Shown here one piece after another: positions 34,025 to 39,751 of a stretch of DNA of 39,751 nucleotides. Position 1 is the stretch's first letter, and each line of letters opens with the position of its first letter. The translations under genes were made by a program, and so were the position numbers. The notes beneath the pieces were generated by a model. That model searched no databases. It was given only the letters and a program-made list of their open reading frames with translations, and was not told where the DNA came from. This DNA is from Solidesulfovibrio sp. (GTDB lineage: Bacteria > Desulfobacterota > Desulfovibrionia > Desulfovibrionales > Desulfovibrionaceae), in NCBI RefSeq assembly GCF_038562415.1, contig NZ_JBCFBA010000019.1, positions 70,865-110,615 on the forward strand, written 5' to 3'.

Positions 34025-35059
34025 ATGGCTATTTGGCTGGTTCGTGCAGGTTCCCACGGTGAATACGAGCAGAAGTTCATCCAGGAAAGCCGCGTCTACG
34101 TGACATGGGATAGGCTTAATTTCAATCTGCGCTCATTTGAAGATCGCAAAGAACTCGTCGATCTTATGGTTCGCATCTATCCTGATGCAAAGCCTCGGAC
34201 GATTCAGAACTGGGCAAGCCAAGTCTGGCCCTTTGCCCATGGAATCAAGCAAGGCGATCTTGTTGTCGTACCACTCAAGTCGCAGCCAGTGATCTACCTC
34301 GGCGAAGTTGTCGGCGATTACCACTTCGAGCCGGAAGGGCCAGACCCCTATTACCATTGGCGGCCGGTGAAATGGGTTGGCGAGGCTATCCCCCGGTCGA
34401 ACTTCAGCCAGGACATCCTCTACACCTTCGGCGCGTTCATGACGATTTGCCGGGTGCAGCGCAATGATGCCGAAGCTCGCATCAACGCTATGCGCGCCAA
34501 TAATTGGCAGCCGGAGTCTTTGCGGGCCGCGACCGTGCAGCCGACGGCAACGGACGAAGAGGGCGTCGTCGCCGGACCTGACCTTGAAGAGCTTGCGCGG
34601 GACCAGATCGCCCGTGCCATCGAGGCGAAGTTCAAGGGCCATGACCTGACGCGGCTTGTCGAGGCTATCCTGCAGGCCCAGGGATACACGACCTATCGCA
34701 GTCCTGAAGGAGCGGATGGCGGCGCGGATATCCTTGCCGGGGCCGGGCCTCATGGATTTGGCCAGCCACGGCTTTGCGTCGAGGTGAAGTCTGGTTCGAC
34801 ACCAACCGACCGTCCGACCGTCGACAAGTTGCTGGGAGCTGTTACCAAGTTCGGAGCCACGGAGGGACTTTTCGTGTCTTGGGGAGGTTTCAAACCAAAT
34901 GTACAAAAGGAACTTGCCGCAAGTTTCTTCCGAGTAAGACTTTGGTCGCAGAAGGAATTACTTGAGCAGTTATTCTCAACATACGAAAAACTCGATGAAG
35001 ATTTGAAGGCAGAGCTTCCACTAAAACGGATTTGGACTGTTACTCCGCAAGATCAGTGA
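34025..35059 (+). CDS. Mrr-type restriction endonuclease with N-terminal PUA/EVE-like domain
   Basis: A 344-residue protein. The C-terminal domain (about 190-320) is an Mrr-type PD-(D/E)XK nuclease: LVEAILQAQGYTTYRSPEG, then GADGGADILAG and CVEVKSG with Glu253 and Lys255, and later TEGLFVSWGGF. The N-terminal part (about 1-150), with IWLVRAG, TWDRLNFNL, GDLVVVPLKSQPVIYLGEVV and a WRPVKW segment, looks like the PUA/EVE-type modules that read modified bases in type IV enzymes; this is inference. I chose the ATG at 34025 with GGGGAAGG upstream over a TTG at 34013. It follows the YgjP gene by 32 bases and ends the operon. Confidence 0.85.
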   Translation: MAIWLVRAGSHGEYEQKFIQESRVYVTWDRLNFNLRSFEDRKELVDLMVRIYPDAKPRTIQNWASQVWPFAHGIKQGDLVVVPLKSQPVIYLGEVVGDYHFEPEGPDPYYHWRPVKWVGEAIPRSNFSQDILYTFGAFMTICRVQRNDAEARINAMRANNWQPESLRAATVQPTATDEEGVVAGPDLEELARDQIARAIEAKFKGHDLTRLVEAILQAQGYTTYRSPEGADGGADILAGAGPHGFGQPRLCVEVKSGSTPTDRPTVDKLLGAVTKFGATEGLFVSWGGFKPNVQKELAASFFRVRLWSQKELLEQLFSTYEKLDEDLKAELPLKRIWTVTPQDQ

Positions 35060-35594
35060 TGATATACTATCCGAGTTCAATGCTGAGAAGTTTGTAGATC
35101 TTCTACGAACTATTTTTTAGAAATTTCCCCACCGATAGCGCTGCAATCTGGATAGCATCTGGATAACCGGGAATCCCCAGGGCACTGTTGTTCGTGTCGG
35201 GAACATGTTCTCATGGTTCAGAAAAACACAATAAAATCAACGCACCTCCGCCAGCCTGACGGCTGCAGCGTCAGAACGCCCTGGGGCACGAGCGCGGCAG
35301 CGATGTAAGGCTGCTGGCAAGCGGCCAGCTGGGGCTGAAGGCGTTGGCCGACGGTGAGCGTTGGGGGAGAGAAAGAGCGGGCCTAAAGGTGAAGCATGGG
35401 TTAAGATTTACCGAAAATAATGAAGAATATGAGCAAGTAGAGTACAGATTGGGAGGTGAAGGGCGAACGCGGTCAATCCGTGGTGAAGGTTTGGCAGGTT
35501 CTTGAGGTTTTGTCCCAGCCTTCAAAACCATCTCCTCTTCTTCCCTGTTCGATGATTTGGTGGGCCTGGAAAGAACCTTCAAAACCTCAGAAAC
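35060..35594. other. gap between converging defence and replication modules
   Basis: No confident gene is present in these 535 bases. A short stem GTAGA/TCTAC near 35095-35107 followed by a T-rich stretch may end the defence operon. An inverted repeat CTGACG/CGTCAG lies at 35256-35274. The + strand is open from 35260 to 35505 (81 codons) with a protein-like composition (for example VRLLASGQLGLKALADGERW) but no start codon, so it may be a gene remnant. The minus strand has a 103-codon frame (35582 to 35271) starting at TTG, proline and serine rich, with no recognised homology. Confidence 0.4.
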
Positions 35595-38231
35595 CTATGC
35601 TTCGCCAGCTTTGACTTGGACGACCTGCCAACTGGCCATATTCGGGCCGGGGACTTGGACGAGCCGCAACCCATCGACGACACGGCCTTTGTGACGTTTT
35701 AGCCAGTGGCCCAGGCGGCGCGCGTTGACCCCAGGGCCATTCCTCTCGCCGGCGATGTCGTCAAGGACTTCAAAAAGCCCAAAATCGTTTGAGTGGCAAC
35801 GTTCTATGAGGCGCTTGATTTTTATGGCGCTTTTTCCAAACTCCAGCCACCAAAGGGTGAGGAGCGTGCGCAGTTGCCCCAGTTCCGGGTCCTCATCCAT
35901 GATGGCGTCGCGGCTGGCGCAAGGGTCCGGTTCGCCGACCCACATGAGCGCGCCACGCACCAGGGCAGACCACTGGCCGAAGCCGCCGAAAGGGGTACCA
36001 CCCATGTCCGGCCGGCCGGCGACAATGTAAGCGCGCAGGATGGTTAAAATGGCGCTGACATACTCGGTGCGGTTTTGGCGTACGCCCTCAAGGGGATCAA
36101 AGGAAAACTGGCGTTCTTCCGGGCGTTCGCATCCAGGGTCCAGCCGGCAAAGCAAGGAGCGGCGAGGTAAGTCGCCGGCCAATACCAGATTGTTGCCGTT
36201 GGCCGACCAAAGGGTCGTGCTGGGTATTTCAACCTGAGCAGACGCACCAAGCGGGCGAACTTTAATTGTGTCAGCTGTTATGGCCTGACAAAGCAAATCA
36301 GATTGCAAAGCTCCATTAAAATTGTCCAAACTTACAAGTAGATCCCCAGAAATGAGGCTACCGATAAGACGCTTTTCGAGCTCGGCGCTGTCAATCGTCG
36401 CTGAAAGAACTGCCGTTCTGTTCCCAGTTGCGATCATAGATGCAATATCCATCAAATACGATTTTCCGCTGCCCCGGACAGGAGCCGTGATTGCGAAAAG
36501 AGGAATGTGGTCAAGGATTGGTCGCGCCATGGTACTGATAAGCAGAGCCAAGGCGACGGAACGGTCCACAGGTTCTACAAAACTGAAACCCGTCAGTAAG
36601 TCTTTTATAAATTCAATCTTATCTGCTGCTTCTGAGTGCTTCGGATGGTTGGAGATTTTGATGCTGAGGTGGTGAGCGAAGTAGTATTGGCTTTGTGGAT
36701 CATAGCCCGGCGTGAGTAGCAGGGTGCCGTCCGGTCGTAACGTTGGACAATTCAAAATGCCCCGCAAAAGCGGCATGGGCCACAGGCCGGCGCGTCCCGT
36801 GATGGTGTCAGCGACATCCTTGGGCGGATCGGCGGCACGAAACTCACCAGTTTGGCGATCCCATTTCTCGAATCTGCCATAGCGCCCCAGCACATCCAGA
36901 AGGAACGCCTTTTTAGCTTCCATGATAACGACGGTTTCTTGAGGACTGTTAGCAACGCAACATTGCGAAGACGCCGGTAGCTTGCCAATCCGTACGAGTT
37001 GAGTGCCCCGTTGAAATATTTTGAATTCATAGGGTAGATCCGGTCTGGTCAGGACGGCCTCGCAGGCGTCTACGAGATCGCCAGAGGCTCCTTTTTCTAT
37101 GCGGATAACGTCTGATACGTTTTGCTGTCTTCGGTAATGGATGTGCAGATTTGGGTCGGTGATTCCGTATTGTTCCCCGGACAAATCTTCAAAAGCTGAT
37201 AAGGACATTATATTGTCCTCAATATGCTGCATGACCTGTGTATTGTCCCATCCTTCGGCCTCGGCATCAGCTAAATCCCAGCCGGCTTTAAGTCCCTTGG
37301 GCGGTAAGACAATATTGGCTGGTGTGCCGATTCTCTCCAGAATTCTTGCTACTTCCATCACCGCCTCATGACCGCATCTGTCTGCATCCGGCCAGATAAC
37401 GACGGTCCTTCCTGCCAGTGGGCTGAAGTCGGCCTTGCGAACAGCCTTTGATCCTCCTGGCCAGGTGACGGCTACGGCATCTGGAAGAAGGTGTCGGGCT
37501 GCGTCCGCTGTTTTCTCGCCTTCGCAGACAAGAACCATGTCATTCGTGGCCGAGGCGGCCAAGCGGTCAAGACCATACAGGGGGCGGGGGATAGGAAAGC
37601 TCTTCCATTGCCAGCAAGCCTTGCCGTTTGCCTCGCCGTAGACCTGGGGGAGAACTTCTTTGCCGCCGTCAGGCAGATTGAAGCGGCAGACATAGCCCAA
37701 GATCTGCGCTTGCTCATTTCGATAGGCCCAGCGGGCAGCGACGGTCCTTTCGACCCAGGAGCCGGCGACATGGTGTCTAAATATATCAGGCGGCGAAGGA
37801 GCGTGCGATGGCACAGGCATGATGATTTGCCCTGGTGAGTTAGAGGCCGTTCCCCTAGGCTTGCTCGCCTTGTTCGAAAGACGGTAGCGAGTCTGGTCTG
37901 AAGTGACTCCCAAGTTTTCAGCGATTTGTTGGGCTGCATCGCTTTGCCGCAAGCCATGGATAGCCGCGAACAAGGAGACCAGATCGCCTCCCTTGTCGTC
38001 CGTGGCAAAATCGGCCCACCTGCCGGTGGCAAGGTTGACTTTGCATGAGTGGCCTTGTCCGCCGTCAAGGCTGGCACAGACGTATTCCTGACCTTCTTGC
38101 CGTCCCCCCGGCAGCCAGGTGGGGAGTAGCTCAGTTATCCGTCCAAAGGCAGCATCGTTGGCGCACTGAATTTGCGAGCGGAGGCTGTTGCTGCGAGTGA
38201 CAGAATCAGAAGGCATCCGCTTATGCGCCAT
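35595..38231 (-). CDS. TOPRIM primase/P-loop helicase of phage-satellite or plasmid type
   Basis: An 878-residue replication protein. The N-terminal part (about 30-110) resembles primase zinc-binding-like regions: SCKVNLATGRWADFATDDKG and GGDLVSLFAAIHG. A TOPRIM domain follows with VLVCEGEK (Glu site, 236-240) and VVIWPDADRCG (acidic pair, 280-284). The C-terminal half is a helicase-like ATPase with the P-loop PVRGSGKS (ends at 591), LLVSLDNFNG as Walker B and STTLWSANGNN as a sensor. Such fusions start replication of integrated plasmids, satellites and PICI-like elements. I chose the ATG at 38231; a GTG at 38267 would add 12 residues. It overlaps the upstream small gene by 11 bases. Confidence 0.82.
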   Translation of the reverse strand: MAHKRMPSDSVTRSNSLRSQIQCANDAAFGRITELLPTWLPGGRQEGQEYVCASLDGGQGHSCKVNLATGRWADFATDDKGGDLVSLFAAIHGLRQSDAAQQIAENLGVTSDQTRYRLSNKASKPRGTASNSPGQIIMPVPSHAPSPPDIFRHHVAGSWVERTVAARWAYRNEQAQILGYVCRFNLPDGGKEVLPQVYGEANGKACWQWKSFPIPRPLYGLDRLAASATNDMVLVCEGEKTADAARHLLPDAVAVTWPGGSKAVRKADFSPLAGRTVVIWPDADRCGHEAVMEVARILERIGTPANIVLPPKGLKAGWDLADAEAEGWDNTQVMQHIEDNIMSLSAFEDLSGEQYGITDPNLHIHYRRQQNVSDVIRIEKGASGDLVDACEAVLTRPDLPYEFKIFQRGTQLVRIGKLPASSQCCVANSPQETVVIMEAKKAFLLDVLGRYGRFEKWDRQTGEFRAADPPKDVADTITGRAGLWPMPLLRGILNCPTLRPDGTLLLTPGYDPQSQYYFAHHLSIKISNHPKHSEAADKIEFIKDLLTGFSFVEPVDRSVALALLISTMARPILDHIPLFAITAPVRGSGKSYLMDIASMIATGNRTAVLSATIDSAELEKRLIGSLISGDLLVSLDNFNGALQSDLLCQAITADTIKVRPLGASAQVEIPSTTLWSANGNNLVLAGDLPRRSLLCRLDPGCERPEERQFSFDPLEGVRQNRTEYVSAILTILRAYIVAGRPDMGGTPFGGFGQWSALVRGALMWVGEPDPCASRDAIMDEDPELGQLRTLLTLWWLEFGKSAIKIKRLIERCHSNDFGLFEVLDDIAGERNGPGVNARRLGHWLKRHKGRVVDGLRLVQVPGPNMASWQVVQVKAGEA

Positions 38232-38496
38232 GGCCAGCTCTCTGCTTGTCGTAGCCAGGGCGCTCACGCAGGGTGGTTCGCCACCAAGCTAAGAAGGGGT
38301 CGCGACGGACAAGGACTTTGCGGCCCGAGTAAATGAAGCACTCGCGAGGAATGTCGATGTCGGGATTGCTCCTGGCATTCTGGATGGTTCGCCAGTTGAT
38401 GGCCCCGCCAGTCAGTTCGTCCAGGGAGAGCCCGGCAAAGACCGGAGGTAGGGCTGACTGTAGGGTTGAAACGGTTTCATCAAGGATGTTGGACAT
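38221..38496 (-). CDS. small AlpA-like DNA-binding protein (putative)
   Basis: A 91-residue protein. The middle reads LSLDELTGGAINWRTIQNAR and is followed by a FIYSGRKVLVRRDPFLAWW segment. This helix-turn-helix plus wing pattern resembles AlpA/excisionase-type regulators that sit next to primase genes in satellites and integrated plasmids. The assignment rests on pattern only. The ATG has a strong GGGAGG, but that sequence forms one arm of an 11-bp hairpin. Its stop overlaps the primase start by 11 bases. Confidence 0.6.
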   Translation of the reverse strand: MSNILDETVSTLQSALPPVFAGLSLDELTGGAINWRTIQNARSNPDIDIPRECFIYSGRKVLVRRDPFLAWWRTTLRERPGYDKQRAGHGA

Positions 38497-38499
38497 GAA

Positions 38500-38531
38500 G
38501 CCTCCCGTGAGGGGTGTCTTTCACGGGAGGC
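38500..38531 (-). promoter_or_regulatory. hairpin that hides the ribosome binding site of the AlpA-like gene
   Basis: The arms GCCTCCCGTGA and TCACGGGAGGC (11 bp, perfect) enclose a 10-base loop. In the minus-strand mRNA the second arm includes the GGGAGG ribosome binding site, 4-5 bases before the ATG. It could be a translation switch, or at DNA level an operator. Confidence 0.6.
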
Positions 38532-38586
38532 TAGCGAATTGGTAAGTCGGAAGGGATGGACAAAATGCGGGACAAACAGGGATATT

Positions 38587-39444
38587 TTATTTTGTATTTT
38601 TCTTCTTTGGTTTCAGCATCCTGGATGCTCGTTTGATGCATGCGTCCTTACTTGTGCCCCCCTGTTTGAAATTCATGAGCTGCCCGATCCGCTCTCTTGT
38701 CAGCCCCCGGGTTTGTAGTTCGTCAGCAATGAGTGTGTGATCGCGGCAGAGGGTTTCGAGTATTAGGACTATGCTTTCTTTTGTTATATCATGAAGCGAG
38801 AAGTTTGTATTTTGAATGGTAATATCTTCAGAATTTATAAAATTACGTTTTTCTTGCTCGATTTGTTTAAGCAGGTCTCGTTTTTGGGCAAACTCAGTGA
38901 TGGTTGTTGGGTTTAGTTTGCGAAGTGTTTCGAGTTGTTCGTCAAATTCATATGACTCAAATACTTCTCTGTATGCAATTCTGAATTTATTTTTGGTTTC
39001 TTCGGAATGTATTTTCGTATTATTTTGGCTCGTTTTGAATAGAAAGTATGGTAATGGATACTGTTTAGATTCAAAAAATGTTTTAAGCTCTTGTTTGCTT
39101 ATATGGGATTGTGAAAAATTGTCGAGAACGAAGGAAATGTCTAGGGAGTTATCAGAATTGTTGTAGGATTTCCCTTCGATTCTTATGTGTAGTCCTTCGA
39201 AAATAAACACGATAATCGTAAGTTGTAGTAAAGTTTCAATATTTTCTGCAGGATTATTGCCTTCTTGGTAGAGGTTCATTGTGCGGCTAAAGGCGTCTTG
39301 TAGCCATATGCTTGCATTGTCTTTATTGTATCTTATGTAGCGTTCAATTATGTAGTTGATTCTACCAATATCTGTGTAATATTGGTCATTGCTTTCTATG
39401 AGCGCAGTTATTAATTCTGTTGCTGAGAAAATAGATTTTTTCAT
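38587..39444 (-). CDS. AT-rich gene of unknown function
   Basis: A 285-residue protein that I do not recognise. It is rich in Asn, Ile, Lys and Glu, with very AT-rich codons unlike its neighbours, which indicates recent transfer. The middle (about 80-130) is predicted to be strand-rich; residues about 180-215 are charged and likely helical. The C-terminus (DELQTRGLTRERIGQLMNFK, then ACIKRASRMLKPKKK) looks like a helix-turn-helix with a basic tail, so DNA binding is possible. The ATG at 39444 has no ribosome binding site, but a 23-codon frame ends across it (ATGA), suggesting coupled translation. A longer frame to 39648 enters the insertion sequence and is rejected. Confidence 0.7.
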   Translation of the reverse strand: MKKSIFSATELITALIESNDQYYTDIGRINYIIERYIRYNKDNASIWLQDAFSRTMNLYQEGNNPAENIETLLQLTIIVFIFEGLHIRIEGKSYNNSDNSLDISFVLDNFSQSHISKQELKTFFESKQYPLPYFLFKTSQNNTKIHSEETKNKFRIAYREVFESYEFDEQLETLRKLNPTTITEFAQKRDLLKQIEQEKRNFINSEDITIQNTNFSLHDITKESIVLILETLCRDHTLIADELQTRGLTRERIGQLMNFKQGGTSKDACIKRASRMLKPKKKNTK

Positions 39445-39512
39445 TTTAAAACTCGTGCTACAATAACGCGTTGTACGTTGATATGCTGTGCCATGGAGGC
39501 GTTTTGGTCCAT
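39441..39512 (-). CDS. 23-residue open frame coupled to the AT-rich gene
   Basis: A short frame from the ATG at 39512 encodes MDQNASMAQHINVQRVIV and five more residues, then TGA. An AGGA lies 6 bases upstream. Its stop overlaps the start of the 285-residue gene in an ATGA. It could be a leader peptide, or the tail of an older gene: the same frame continues upstream past a single TAG (39528-39530). Confidence 0.35.
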   Translation of the reverse strand: MDQNASMAQHINVQRVIVARVLK

Positions 39513-39634
39513 GGTGATCCTGCCGGGCTACACTGCAAATAAGCGTTTGGGGTCGACCTTGAAGACCCTGGACAGGGGGAGGCGGGCATATCGTTTTCCT
39601 GAGAGCCGCTGGCACGATGGTCACTCGCGGACTA

Positions 39635-39751
39635 GGCCGTGTCGACATTCGTTTCAGTGAATGCTATAAATGCGCAACAGGGAGTTGCGCATGGAACGTC
39701 GCCACAGACTTCGAGACGACCAATGGGAAATCATCAAGGACGCTCTACCGG
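39635..39751 (+). mobile_element. left end of an IS5-like insertion sequence (runs off window)
   Basis: A transposase gene starts near the right edge. The sequence GGCCGTGTCGACATTCG from about 39636 resembles the terminal repeats of IS5/IS427-type elements and directly follows CTAG, a typical target for that group. The other end lies outside the window, so the boundary is approximate. Confidence 0.5.
39691..39751 (+). CDS. IS5-family transposase, N-terminus only
   Basis: The first 20 codons read MERRHRLRDDQWEIIKDALP, the characteristic opening of IS5-type transposases (compare the common pattern of LTDEQW and a short helix ending in LP). The gene continues beyond the window. A GGGAG at 39680-39684 serves as ribosome binding site. 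The fragment at 24719-24855 comes from the middle of a transposase of the same broad family. Confidence 0.8.
   Translation, partial: MERRHRLRDDQWEIIKDALP

Noticed and set aside
35271-35582. 103-codon minus frame after the primase
   Set aside because: TTG start, low-complexity Pro/Ser-rich composition, no domain, and a more protein-like frame on the other strand in the same place.
39478-39660. 60-codon + frame near the right end
   Set aside because: It crosses the presumed insertion sequence boundary and shows no homology; the minus-strand frame here fits the neighbouring gene better.

Overview
The window is high-GC bacterial chromosome joined to a horizontally acquired block. Gene content and order suggest a deltaproteobacterial sulfate reducer close to Desulfovibrio/Solidesulfovibrio: a leuACDB cluster next to psd-pssA, a rho-carD-pth-rplY-prs-ispE run, a DUF523/DUF1722 protein and many GC-rich intergenic repeats. 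This taxonomic guess is inference; no rRNA is present.

Region 1 (1-14.1 kb, mostly + strand) is core metabolism: a HAD phosphatase, the two phosphatidylethanolamine genes psd and pssA, the leucine genes leuA-leuC-leuD-leuB, an ABC-F ATPase, a Nudix hydrolase, metF, asd and a class IV aminotransferase. Related GC-rich hairpin repeats sit in the gaps between these genes. Two minus-strand genes (a possible lipoprotein start and the DUF523/DUF1722 gene) lie at the left edge.

Region 2 (14.2-24.04 kb, minus strand) is housekeeping: a PPC-domain protein, an M48 metalloprotease with TPRs, a UPF0178 protein, rho, carD, pth, rplY, prs, tRNA-Gln(TTG), ispE and a DegP/HtrA protease. The block ispE-tRNA-prs-rplY-pth is tightly packed, with an internal terminator between rplY and pth.

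Region 3 (24.45 kb to the right edge) begins at an intact tRNA-Arg(CCT) and looks like an island. After the tRNA terminator and a transposase fragment comes a compact + strand defence operon: hsdM, a mosaic hsdS, a DUF4062/GHKL-ATPase protein, hsdR, a YgjP-type metallopeptidase and an Mrr-type endonuclease with a possible PUA/EVE-like N-terminal domain. Facing it on the minus strand is a replication-type module: an AT-rich gene of unknown function, a small AlpA-like DNA-binding protein whose ribosome binding site lies in a hairpin, and a large TOPRIM primase/P-loop helicase typical of satellite phages and integrated plasmids. The window ends inside an IS5-like insertion sequence of the same broad family as the fragment near the tRNA. 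No integrase or second attachment site is visible, so the far boundary probably lies outside the window.

The most interesting part is the six-gene defence operon, in which an uncharacterised DUF4062-ATPase fusion is translationally coupled between the specificity and restriction subunits.
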